A stretch of 64,000 bases of DNA from Ligustrum vulgare. Lineage: Eukaryota > Streptophyta > Magnoliopsida > Lamiales > Oleaceae. Location of the stretch: assembly GCA_963555705.1 (NCBI GenBank), contig OY743169.1, positions 44,380,124 to 44,444,123 of the forward strand. Reading direction: 5' to 3'. Both the position numbers and the translations under genes were made by a program. Shown here one piece after another: positions 43,522 through 54,013 of this stretch. How positions within the stretch are numbered: the stretch's first letter is position 1; each line of letters opens with the position of its first letter. The notes under the pieces are model-generated. The model did not search any database, was not told the DNA's origin, and saw nothing but the letters and a program-made list of their open reading frames with translations.

Positions 43522-44907
43522 TCAGTCTGTATGTGCTCCAGATTGATAATCTTTTTGTTCCACCAATTCTCTGATGAAGTGGTGTCTAATGTCAATATGT
43601 TTTGTTCTGGAGTGCTGGACTGGATTCTTTGAGATATTGATGGCATTGGTGTTGTCAAAATACATAGTGGCTTGTTCTGTAGAGATTCCATAGTCCTCCA
43701 ACATTTGTTTCATCCACAGGAGTTGTGTACAGCAACTCCCAGCTGCTATATATTCAGCTTCGGCTGTGGATAGTGACACTGAATTTTGCTTTCTACTTAG
43801 CCATGCCACCAAATTGTTCCCAATGTAGAAATATCCTCCAGATGTACTCTTTCGATCATCCACATTCCCAGCCCAGTCTGCGTCTGAAAAACCTGCAAGA
43901 TTGGCAGTGGTATCTCTTGTAAACCAAATTCCGTAATTCGACGTACCACTTACATATCTGATGATTCTTTTCACAGTAGCAACATGAGATTCCTTAGGTT
44001 TGGCTTGATATCTTGCACAAACTCCAACACTGAAGGATATATCTCGCCTACTGGCAGTAAGGTACAGAAGACTTCCAATCATGCTTCTGTAAAGGGATGG
44101 ATCTACATCCTTACCACTGTCATCCTTTGAAAGTTTTAGAGTAGTCCCCATGGGAGTTCTCATTGCCTTTGCATCTTCAAGTCCAAATTTCTTCACCAGA
44201 TTTTTAGCGTACTTTGCTTGAGATATGAATATGCCGGATTCATCCTGATGTACCTGCAAACCAAGGAAAAAGGTTAGATCACCAACCATACTCATTTCAA
44301 ATTCTCTTTTCATTGTATTTATAAATTCATTAATTTTGGACTTAGATGTATACCCAAATACTATGTCATCAACATATATTTGAGCTACAGTTAGTCCAGG
44401 ATTTAGATGCTTAATGAAAAGAGTTTTATCAGTTCCTCCCCTTTTGTATCTGTTGCTTAGTAAGAATGATGCGAGCTTTTCATACCAAGCTCTGGGGGCT
44501 TGTTTCAACCCATATAACGCCTTTTTGAGTTTAAAGACATAATCCCGGTGATATGGATCTGTAAAGCCTTGAGGCTGCTCCACATAGGCTTCCTCATTGA
44601 GCACACCATTCAGAAAGGAACTTTTGACATCCATCTGAAATAGTCTGAAGTTGATGTAGCAGGACACAGCTAGCAACAGCCTGATGGATTCCAGTCTGGC
44701 TACCGGAGCAAATGTCTCGTCAAAGTCTATCTCTTCAATCTGGTTATGGCCTTGAGCAACAAGTCTGGCTTGATTTCTTACCACATTTCCTTGTTCATTT
44801 GGCTTATTCTTAAAGATCCATTTGGTTCCAATTACATTACCTTCTTTAGGACGTGGAACCAGCTCCCAGACATTGTTTCTTTCAAATTGGTTAAGTTCCT
44901 CCTGCAT
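43522..44907 (-). CDS. Element B reverse transcriptase-RNase H
   Basis: 461 codons. It begins in the RT N-terminal block (NVWELVPRPKEGNVIGTKWI) and continues with RLVAQGHNQ, FDETFAPVARLE, QMDVKSSFLNG, EQPQGF and KALYGLKQAPRAWY. The catalytic block is IYVDDIVFG, followed by GDLTFFLGLQV and RTPMG. RNase H follows with GFSDADWAG, STSGGYFY, LSTAEAEYIAAG and the terminal TKHIDIRHHFIREL. All catalytic Asp/Glu positions I can check are present. The upstream stop separates it from integrase (frame break near 44908-44920), so the polyprotein is broken. Sense is minus. Confidence 0.9.
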   Translation of the reverse strand: MQEELNQFERNNVWELVPRPKEGNVIGTKWIFKNKPNEQGNVVRNQARLVAQGHNQIEEIDFDETFAPVARLESIRLLLAVSCYINFRLFQMDVKSSFLNGVLNEEAYVEQPQGFTDPYHRDYVFKLKKALYGLKQAPRAWYEKLASFLLSNRYKRGGTDKTLFIKHLNPGLTVAQIYVDDIVFGYTSKSKINEFINTMKREFEMSMVGDLTFFLGLQVHQDESGIFISQAKYAKNLVKKFGLEDAKAMRTPMGTTLKLSKDDSGKDVDPSLYRSMIGSLLYLTASRRDISFSVGVCARYQAKPKESHVATVKRIIRYVSGTSNYGIWFTRDTTANLAGFSDADWAGNVDDRKSTSGGYFYIGNNLVAWLSRKQNSVSLSTAEAEYIAAGSCCTQLLWMKQMLEDYGISTEQATMYFDNTNAINISKNPVQHSRTKHIDIRHHFIRELVEQKDYQSGAHTD

Positions 44908-44919
44908 AGCACCCAGTGT

Positions 44920-45824
44920 TCATCTTTCAAAGCTTCCTTGACATTTTTTTGGCTCAATTTGAGACATATGACAGATGTTACTCATCTCAGCAAATTTTCT
45001 TCTGGTCACATTTTTCTTAGACATATCAGTGAGAATGTTGTCAAGTGGATGTGCCTTTTGGATCCTAGCAGGTGGTAGTCTCAATGCTTCTGATTCAGCA
45101 ATATCAGGTGTATCTGGGTCATCCGATTCGTCTCGATCTGCAGATATTACTGGGTGCCCAGGCTCATCCTGATCGAATTCTTCAGTATTATTGAGACTTT
45201 CAGCTTGGTGCTGTTCTTCTTCTGATTTTTCGCTTCCAGCTTCTTCTTTTGGTGGAATTTCCAGTTGATCACCATCTGCTACCTGCAAATCCGAATTTAC
45301 ACAATTAGTATCATCCACTTTCACATTAATTGACTCAAGAACAGTTTGGATTCTTAGATTGTAAATGCTATAGGCCCTACTATTTTTAGCATAACCCAAA
45401 AATATTCCATCATCCGATTTTGAGTCAAATTTTCCTAGGTGTTCTCTATCTTTCAAAATGTAGCATTTACTTCCAAAGGCATGAAAGTAATCAACCCTAA
45501 GTTTTCTACCCTTCCAAATTTCATATGCAGTTTGGTTTGTTCCAGATCTAAGCATGACTCTATTGATAATATAATAAGCAGTGTTTATGGCTTCTGCCCA
45601 AAATTTCGTGGGCAATTTGTTGCTATTTAGCATGACACGAGCCATCTCTTATAGAGTTCTATTTTTCCTTTCCACCACTCCATTCTGTTGAAGAGTCTTT
45701 GGGGACGAGTACTCATGCTTGATCCCATATTGGATACAAAAATCAGCAAACTCGGAGTTTTCAAACTCTCTTCCATGATCACTTCTGATCCTTTTGACTC
45801 ATACCTGTTCGTCGGCCTTTTCAT
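44920..45824 (-). pseudogene. Element B integrase middle and C-terminal part
   Basis: 45824-45627 and 45645-44920 are overlapping frames separated by a frameshift near 45640. The first carries the E-N-S-E-F region and QRLFNRMEWWKGK, a degraded form of the Q-Q-N-G-V-x-E-R-K block. The second carries MARVMLNSNKLPTKFWAEAI, NRVMLRSGTNQTAYEIWKGR and the HAFGSKCYIL and FDSKSDDGIFLGYA blocks, then an acidic linker before RT. Frame breaks make it inactive. Confidence 0.85.
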
Positions 45825-46800
45825 TGCTCAATTTCTGAAAAAGATTAACAAAATTGTCAAAGGTATCAGATTTATCCCGAATAAACATGACCCAGGTGTA
45901 TCTGGAGAAATCATCAACACACACATAAATATACCTCTTGCCACCAATACTTTCCTTTTGGATAGGACCCATAAAATCCATGTGAATTAGTTCAAGTATA
46001 TGAGAGGTATTAACAGATGTACCTGATTTGTGTTGACTTCTGATTTGCTTACCCTTTTGACAATCACCACAGATTTCATCTGGAATATTGTTTGTACTGG
46101 GTAAGCCTCTCACATCTTGTAGTCTGGTTAGCTTCATGAGATCATGGTAGTTTAGATGCCCTAATCTATTATGCCACAGTTTCTCATTTTTGGTCTTAAC
46201 AGAATTGTAAGTTTCGAGACTCTCAAGTATATAGCATTTGTCTCTAGATCTAACTCCCTTAAACAACACACTATTTAACGGGTTAGACTTCTTGTCACAA
46301 TTTAAAACCTTGCAATATTCTTTTGAAAACATGACAAGCAAGTTATCATCACATAGTTGTCCTACACTGATCAAATTTTCCTTAAGTCCTATAACATATA
46401 AGACATTTGTTAATGTAGGCAGTCCCTTGATGTTGATGACACCAGATCCATCTATCTTTCCCTTTTGGCCATCACCAAATGTAACAGCACTTGTTTCGCC
46501 TTTTTCAAAATGTGTTAGTAGAGAGAGATCACCTATCATGTGTCTAGAACATCCACTATCAAAATACCATGTGTTAGGAATCAAGGCACTCAAAGACAAT
46601 TGAACTACATAAGCATTAGTTTGAATTTTCTTCTCTTGTCTAGGAACAAGTCTTCTTTTGTGTGAATTGATTGATTTCATGACACCTAAATACATCATGA
46701 CCAGATTTAGCACAAAAATTATAGAATACCTGGAAAACAGATGTATCCTGCCGACTCTGTCGAGGTTGAAATTTCCTGCCGTTCTGATGGACATACTCAT
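45799..46800 (-). pseudogene. Element B protease, GAG-pre-integrase and integrase start
   Basis: Protease site WYFDSGCSRHMIGD (46590-46540 region), then FGDGQKGKIDGSGVI. The GAG-pre-integrase zinc part is LWHNRLGHLNYHDLMKL followed by C-x2-C (CGDCQKGKQ). Then the integrase core starts with LELIHMDFMGPI and YIYVCVDDFSRYTWVMF, containing the first catalytic Asp residues. The frame ends at 45799 before the rest of the core. Confidence 0.85.
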
Positions 46801-47535
46801 CTAGCTTGTACAGATTTAGCTGAAATTGTCTTCTTGTATAGTTTATGGCTGGATGTAAGTTTTGAGTCCTAGCCGCATTGTATTGATGAGAGATAGATGC
46901 ATCTGTATGATTTCTATTATGTTCCATGTACCTGTATCCAGATTCTCTTACAAAGTTTATTTTATGGTCATGATTTTTACCTTTACCTTCATATCCAAGA
47001 CCTATTTTTAGGCTGGCAGGTCTGCCACTGTTCAGATTTCATCAAGCTGGACGGATCCACGTGCCAACTTCTTGATTTTGTCTTGTGCTTTAGCAAGTTC
47101 TGAACTTAACCTGCTTACCTCATTTGGTTCATCATCTGAGACTACAGATACGTCGTCTAGTTGTCGTTCCCTGTTGTGCTTAGCGAAGGCCTATAACAGT
47201 CAGATCTTCTCTTCTGCATCTTGAAGTTCCTTCCTCAAGTTTTCAGTATTTGGTCCGGATTTATCTGCATAAGAAGAGTTACCAGATTCAGTACCAGACA
47301 GCTGTAAAGTAGTAAGGGTAGTTACCTGTTTTTCAGAATTGCTGTTGTCTGATTCTGATTCAGATTTATCTGAGTCTCCATCACTCCATGTAACATTCAT
47401 GGCCTTCTTTTGAGTATTAGGACAATCAGCTGCAATGTGTCCATATCCTTCACATTCTCTGCATTGGATTCGACTCCTAGGCTTCCCTTCAGACGTGTTG
47501 GAATTATTCTTTGGATAGAAATTATTTTTCTTCAA
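46640..47535 (-). pseudogene. Element B Gag C-terminus with zinc knuckle and linker
   Basis: 47535-47200 includes CRECEGYGHIAADC, a CCHC knuckle, after a basic N-part (RSRIQ) and before an acidic Ser/Asp-rich stretch (WSDGDSDKSESES). 46927-46640 carries a second FYNFCAKSGHDVFRCH knuckle-like motif (C-x2-C variant) typical of Sireviruses. Stops separate these parts. Confidence 0.75.
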
Positions 47536-47729
47536 TTGTTTTTGATTCTGGCCTTGAAGATTTGTGGATCTTTCTTTTTATTTTCCCTTGAGGAACCTTT
47601 TAAATTGTCTGGTGAGAAGTACGAAACTTTCACCTTCGTCTGTCTCGCCAGAGTCGTCTGGATTCGTACAGTTTGTCTTGAAGGAAATCCCTGGTGATTT
47701 GTCCTTCTTTCTCGGGCCAGATTTAACTC

Positions 47730-48341
47730 CTAGGTCATCAATGACCCTACAAGTTCCTCAACTCGCATGGTTGAAAGATCCTTGCTTTCTTCAGTTGCTG
47801 TCACTTTTGCATGGAACCTGTCTGGTAAAGATCTAAGGATCTTTCGTACAATCTGCTCATTTGAGTAGGTTTTCCCAAGTGCTTCAGCTGAGTTGGTGAG
47901 ATCACTTAATCTGGCATAGAAGCTTTTGAAGTCTTCTTTCTCATCCATAGACAATTGTTCAAATTCCAAAGTGATCATCTGCAGCTTGGAGGTTTTGACA
48001 GCATTGGTTCCTTCGTTTACAATTCTCAAAGCATCCCATGCTTCCTTGGCGGTCCCTAAAGAGGAGATGAGTCTGAATTGACCTGGATCAACCAAAGAAA
48101 CAATAGCGTTAAGTGCCTTAGAATTCCAATATGCATTAGCTAATTCATCTACAGTATAAGCACTTCTAGCTATAGTTTTAACAACACCTCCAACAATGAC
48201 AGTGGGTGTTGTGTAACCTTCAAGAACAGAAGTCCAACAACGTTCATCAATAGATTGAATAAAAAATTCCATACGGATTTCCCAATATGCATAGTTACTA
48301 CCAGTTAACAGAGGTGGTCTAAGAGATGCAAAATTTTCCAA
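47730..48341 (-). CDS. Element B Gag N-terminal domain
   Basis: 203 codons starting MENFASLRPPLLTGSNYAYW, 50 bases after the LTR/PBS, the normal Copia gag position. Conserved UBN2-type pattern: YAYWEIRMEFF, AYWNSKALNAI, TAKEAWDALRIVNEGT, VKTSKLQMITLEFEQLSM, FKSFYARLSDLTN and IVRKILRSLPDRFHAKV. It forms the particle shell that packages element RNA. It ends at a stop before the zinc knuckle, so Gag is truncated. Confidence 0.85.
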   Translation of the reverse strand: MENFASLRPPLLTGSNYAYWEIRMEFFIQSIDERCWTSVLEGYTTPTVIVGGVVKTIARSAYTVDELANAYWNSKALNAIVSLVDPGQFRLISSLGTAKEAWDALRIVNEGTNAVKTSKLQMITLEFEQLSMDEKEDFKSFYARLSDLTNSAEALGKTYSNEQIVRKILRSLPDRFHAKVTATEESKDLSTMRVEELVGSLMT

Positions 48342-48373
48342 TTAGACAACCGGATCTCACTTTCTAGAAGAGA

Positions 48374-48391
48374 ACCCGCTCTGATACCAAT
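48374..48391 (-). other. Primer-binding site of element B
   Basis: On the minus strand TTGGTATCAGAGCGGGTT directly follows the LTR end. It matches the initiator Met tRNA 3' end. Confidence 0.85.
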
Positions 48392-49891
48392 TAAAAATTT
48401 GAGGTTGCCTAAATTTTAATAATGGACTGTCACAGATGTGTTTGGACAGTAACCAGTTAACAGTAAATCGTTAAGTTTTGTTTAGCACAGCACCAGTTGA
48501 ATCTTGCTAAGGCAGATTCGTCTGGATAGTAAAAAGTAAACAATCAGAATAAATTGTGCGGAATTGTAAATCGACAAGAACACAATAATTTGAGCTTAAC
48601 GTGGGAAAAACCCGAACAGGGAAAACCCACGGTTCGCATCCTACGAACAAAAATCAATCACTATATAAGGAAAGAGTTTATACAGATCAATCTAAACTAC
48701 AGGATAAATCTACGCATAGATCAAACATCCAAGAAATAGATCACTCCCTGATCCTTCTGTGGCATGTAATGTGAGTTGGCGTCCCACCACTCTTCAGTAG
48801 TTTTCTTTGAATCTGCAACACTTTTCAGCAACACGAACTCCCGTTAGATCTTGATCCAAACCTCCCGTTTGATCTTCACGCTGAAAATCTTTCCTTCTCT
48901 AAGTGATTAAATCCACCTCCTGGAGTATTGAAGTCACAACACGAATGAAGCTTTAATTATTTGCACCACACTAAAAATATAGCTTCAAGACTTCTTTAAA
49001 GTGGACGTGTATTTTTGTAAGCACCACAGGAAAATTGGATTCTAAACGTCACAAGAAAAACGTCCCGTTTTTCTTCTCTTTATAGTGCACTTAGGTTTTC
49101 TTGATTCCCAAGTTTTCCTTATTGCATAAGATCTCTACTTCCTGCAAAACATGGTAGAGATAATTAGTAAAGGTAAGATACTTATCCTTAAATAAATCTT
49201 ACCATGAATAATGATAATGATAAATCATAGAAGATCTTACCATTTATCAATCAAGTGATAAACCTTGATATTTATCACCATATTTTCGGCCCCTATGAAT
49301 ATTCTTTACAATCAAGATTTTCGATCTTATAAACTTACCATATGCAAAGATAAGATTAAAAATATTCTTGACCATATCAAGAAAATACTTACCATATCTT
49401 GAATAAGCTTGAGTATCAAGAATAAACACAAAATATATCACAAGATAATCACATCAATATTTCGAGATTATGATCCTAATATACTCGGCCAATCAAAATA
49501 TTTTAACAAGATTTAAAATCTAATGAAAATTATTATAAGTGATAAAGATATAATTTAAAGTCAAGTAACCTATTATCACACTTCTTATCACAAAAGATAA
49601 GTGATAGACTTCTACCATTATCACAATACTTATCATATCAGATAAGCAATCAATATTATCTCCAAAATATTATCACAATATTTCTTGTCATTATCATAGA
49701 AGATAAGCAACAAATATTATCAAAATATATAGGAGATAAAGACAATATTACGTCCAAGAAATGTTTATGTAATTTAATTAAACTTAATAAATTAATAAAT
49801 AAAAATATTTAGTAATAAACTAAATTTATCAAATTACAAACATATAGGAAAATAGAAAATGCCAATAAATATAACTTAAAATAAGTTAACA
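48392..49891 (-). repeat. Element B right LTR (5' LTR in sense orientation)
   Basis: Partner of 33214-34738. It ends at AAGTTAACA, next to the AATAT duplication. Confidence 0.9.
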
Positions 49892-49896
49892 AATAT

Positions 49897-50080
49897 CCCA
49901 TTCTTGGAAGCCATTACACATATTGCAGGTTATGCCAAGCTTTTGAAAAAGATGATGTCTAGTAAGAAAAAGCTTGAGGAACTTGAGGAGGTGTCTTCGA
50001 ACGAGGAGTGCAATGCAATCCTGCAAAAGAAACTGCAACATGAACTGAGCGACATCATGGTGTTAATAGTGTGCGATTGC
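49897..50080 (+). pseudogene. Athila-like gag C-terminal part, resumes after element B
   Basis: PFLEAITHIAGYAKLLKKMM, KKLEELEEVSSNEECNAIL and QKKL follow on from HINI at 33213. This is the block before the Athila protease. After QHELSDI the expected protease-RT-integrase is missing: a large internal deletion leads directly to 3' sequence. Confidence 0.85.
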
Positions 50081-52435
50081 ATAAGCTTCTTTAAAATGAA
50101 CAATTGCTACAAGTTTGAACCATGCGATTGCACAACTCATAACCATGCGATCACATGATTAATACCTAGAGCACTTCGTCAATTTTGCTACATATTGAAT
50201 ACACTTTCATTTTAACCACTTCAAACACATTTTTCTTCCCCCCAATCACCCATCATTAGTCTCCAACCATTTACTAATGTTTGCTCATCATAGTGACTCA
50301 AATTCATATTTTGCATCACATCAAAATCATTCAAAAGATATGAACTTTTCACAATCTACTAGGATTATGCACGATTTTTGAGTTCTTCATATTTTTATGA
50401 AATTTCTTATTGTGAATTGGTTGGAGTTGGGAGTAGGATACTTTTTGGATTATTGGATTTTATTTAGGTGGAAATTTTTGGCTTTATATGTATTCAAATC
50501 TATGTCTTACATTGATTTCTTCACATGCATGCTAGGTATTTGACAAAATGTTACAATGAGTTGTTCTTCGAGTTTTTGCAAATCTTTTCGGATGATCACC
50601 TTTAACACATGTTATCATTTGTGCATCATTCATTCATAGTTTACAAGGATTTAAGTCATAGAACTCAACATGAACATCACTGCATCCCATTGCACCTCAT
50701 TACAAGGTCACTGCAGGCACCACAACACCTAATTTTAGATTCACTGCACCTACTTTACCAAACCTTTTCACCACTCAAATGAACTACATTTGCTCTGAAT
50801 TTCTAACATGTTGTAGACCAGATTATGTACTTTCATATGTTTGAGACATGTCTCGAAAATTTTTCACTTTTTATAGGCGATGTCAAGCACTTGAAGATCA
50901 GAGCTTCGACATGGTGACACTACCTCTCCAAACTCGGGAAGTACCTAACCCCTCTTTGTTATTTTGTATTTATTTGATTTATTTACTTTGAATACATTGA
51001 GGACAATGTATACTTCATGTTTCGGGGTGAGAATCTCATTCATGTTACTCTGTTTGCACATTCGATTTTGGTACAGAAAATTCATTAAAATTTGAAAGAT
51101 TTGAAAAAATTTGTTTGACTTATTTGTTGCTTATGATATAATTTGGATTAAGATTTGTGCTTTAATTAGAAAATTAGGCAACATATGAAATTGATTCTTC
51201 TTAATATTCATCCATGTGACACTTTATTAAACTTGAGCATATAGCTGAAGTCAAATAATTACTTGTATAGGGAGATGCTTAATACACGTGGGACAAAAAT
51301 AATGCAATTTGACCATATGAGACTGAAAAATCTCGAACATTAAGAATTTTGATCCCGGCCTAAAATTTAGAACCAAACTACTCAAGAAACATTTTGGGGG
51401 TGGAAAGGTTAATATATGTAGTCATTGATGGATTGAGAGTCTGATATTCTTTGTTTTACACCTTTGGTCAATAGGTATAAGCCAGCACTAACATGAAGAA
51501 AAAAAATAATTAGTCTAATTCCTCTCTTCATAGCCTTTTTTACTCGGGCAAGTAAGCTTTATGGGTCTTTAAAACCTGGTACCCTAAATTCAATTGAATT
51601 GGGAGCTATCAGCCTAAAACTCGTTACATGAGTCAACTAGAAAGCTTAAGGGAAAGAGGACTTGCACATAAGACGATAAAACATCTTTAACTTTTTTGTC
51701 ACCTTGGTGACTTAGGTTATTAAGTCTTTAAGGATTCTTTGAATCTGGTGCCCTAAAGTTGTCTGACTTGGGAGCCACAGACCCAAAACTCATTACAGGG
51801 GCCACTTAGAAAACAAATTAGAAAAGTATTGCACAAAGATGGTAAAAAATAATGACATAAAAAGAATAATTCATCCAAATAAAAGAGAAAAATGGATAAA
51901 AGTGCATGGTATAAGCCTAATTGATTGAGATTTCTGATACTGGGGTGTGATGTTGGGGATGGATTACCTTTGATCTATTGTTCATGCTTATCTAGTCCTG
52001 ACTACCTCCTGTGTAAAAATGCAATATGAATGTTTAGAAACGACATAAAATAGAAAAGACCTCGGGACATGAGAGAAAAGTAGTAAGGTTGTGATCACCC
52101 GTGAGAGCTGTAAGGAAAATCAAAAGAAAATCATTGTTTGACCATATGGGTTTTAGGCTTATTTGCAAGATTAATCATACAGTGTTAAGTGTATCTTTAT
52201 ATGAGTTCGCATTTGATTTTTGGCTATTCACAAACACAATAAAGTCAAGCATTTGATGAATGAAAACATTTTTATGTTGTTCACATTTCCATTCTAAAGT
52301 GGAATGTTGATCTGAATTATTAACGCTCATGTTAAATAAGTCAACAAAACAAAAATATTTGTTGTTTGCACTTTTTATTTTATAGTTTAGTTTTATTTTG
52401 TTCGAGGATCTACAATAGTTCTAGTCTGGGGGTCT
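50081..52435 (+). other. 3' untranslated region of the Athila-like element
   Basis: No RT, integrase or env frame. It has GCGATTGCA palindrome relatives (50075-50158), the phrase ACATTGAGGACAATGTATAC (50995), and the two repeated paragraphs CAGCCTAAAACTCG/CAGACCCAAAACTCATTAC (51610, 51780) shared in inverted form with 54690-54880 and 18030-18390. It ends in a PPT (TCTAGTCTGGGGGTCT) at 52420-52435. Confidence 0.65.
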
Positions 52436-53044
52436 TGATAAGTGTACGTTAAACACTTATTTCTATCCTAAAAGTAGGATTTTATTTGTTTGTTTGAGAA
52501 TATTTGTTATTGATTTTGTCATTATTTGTTTATATTCCATAAATGTCCCAAAATTAAGAAGACAAAGGAATTGAAGAAAAAAATAAGTCAATTGGATGAT
52601 AAAAGTGCTAAACTATGCAAATGAATAGTTGGTGATGTAAATCAAGGTTCTAACTGAAGAAAAAAAAAAAAAAAAAAAAAAAAAACTCAAAGAAATAATC
52701 AAGTTGGAAGAAATCAGAAGTTCAGGGACATAATTGTATCAATCAGAAGTTGGAGGACTTGCTGTGCAATAAAAAGATGGAGACCAACTTGTAGCACCCT
52801 GAAAGATGAAAATTTCATGGATAGTTAATACCACGCAATCGCAAAAGATTCAAGCCCTATCGCATGACAGTCTCATAAATAAATAGAATGTAGTAGTGAT
52901 AAGCGTGCAATCGAAAATAAATCTACCGTGCGGTTGTGCGGTCAAATTCTGGGCCGGGCTACTGGGCTTTTTCTCGGATTTCAATAATATTTTTATCTCT
53001 GTGACCTAGGTTTCCAGACAATTTATAAATACCAGATATTGTGA
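52436..53044 (+). mobile_element. Athila-like 3' LTR, truncated
   Basis: It starts TGATAAGTGTACG and follows the 5' LTR (20789) through the palindrome cluster (52833-52945, decayed) and the TATA box (TTTATAAATACC, about 53025). Similarity to the 5' LTR ends near 53044, where an inverted LTR begins, so about 800 bp of the 3' end is missing. Confidence 0.8.
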
Positions 53045-53045
53045 A

Positions 53046-54013
53046 CAGAAAGTGTAGTGATTACACAAGTTAAAGTGAACTTTAGAGCTTGGATATCGTA
53101 TCAACGAGGATTGAGTAAATTGTATTTTAGGTCAAATTCCTTAATCGAAACGAAGAAATTCAATGGTGATTTGTTTAAGTGAATATGAACTAAGAATTAA
53201 ACTAAGAAAACAATAAAGAATTTATTTAAAATAAATGAAAGCAAGCGTGTTGGAAATTGAGATTCCATTTTAACTCTATCCTCTATATTTGGACTATTTA
53301 TTGCTTAACTACAATTCATGGGGTTTAGAAAATTCATGTTCCTAATGTTATTTAAGTCCTCTCTAGAGGATGGATTAAAAACCTTTTTCTAAAATGTAAT
53401 CCAACTATATCTCTATGACGAATTTTACACTAGAAACGCATTTTAGTTTAGTGACACTTTTTAAGGATAACACAAGGCATAGGTTATACAAACGTTGCCT
53501 AGGAATTTGTATAAGAACAAAAATCACATTTTAATTACTCAAAATCATGAATTATATAAATTAAACGAACGTCGAAATATAAATTCATGAAATTAAAGCT
53601 TAATCACAATTCCTAATACTAAACGTCTAGCCTAGATACATAAATAAAAATAAATTACAAGAATATTGAAAAGAGATCACCCCATTCATCTCCTAATTCT
53701 TGTATCTTCAATCTTGCTTTTGACTTCGCATGGATCCCTCGTCAATTGAACAACAATATGGCATGAAAACACATAAGTTGGGAACCCTTAATTCGTGCCT
53801 CATCTCAGGTATTTATAGATTTTTGCACTTCTTCACGTCTACAATTTTGCTCAAATAATCACCAAATTCTTCAAAATTTGCTTCATTTGCATCATTTCTT
53901 CAACTTTGGGCAGTTTTTGTGAAATATAAATAAATATATACCAAATGAATAGAAAATATTCTCAAACAAACATATAAAATTCTAATTTTGGCATATAAAT
54001 AAGTATATAAAAT
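53046..54013 (-). mobile_element. Second Athila-like LTR, minus strand
   Basis: On the minus strand it starts TGATAAGTGTATTTTATAT (54013) and shows the same TATA context (CTATAAATACC, about 53812). It continues to text matching the 5' LTR U5 (ACAATTTACTCAATC near 53110, ACTTGTGTAATCAC near 53060) and ends just before the LTR terminus. Confidence 0.8.

Larger units (their letters stand above)
33214..49891 (-). mobile_element. Element B: Sirevirus-like Ty1/Copia retrotransposon (with element C nested)
   Basis: AATAT is duplicated at 33209-33213 and 49892-49896. LTRs are 33214-34738 and 48392-49891. On the minus strand the right LTR is followed by TTGGTATCAGAGCGGG (initiator Met PBS) and the left LTR is preceded by a PPT (CCAAAGGAGGAGAT). 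Gene order on the minus strand is gag, zinc knuckle, protease, integrase, RT, RNase H, then a long env-like region, which with the size (about 10.6 kb without element C) points to the Sirevirus/Maximus lineage. The LTR ends are TGTTAAC..TTTTTA, not the usual TG..CA. Its LTRs differ at many positions, so it is older than A and C. Confidence 0.9.
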
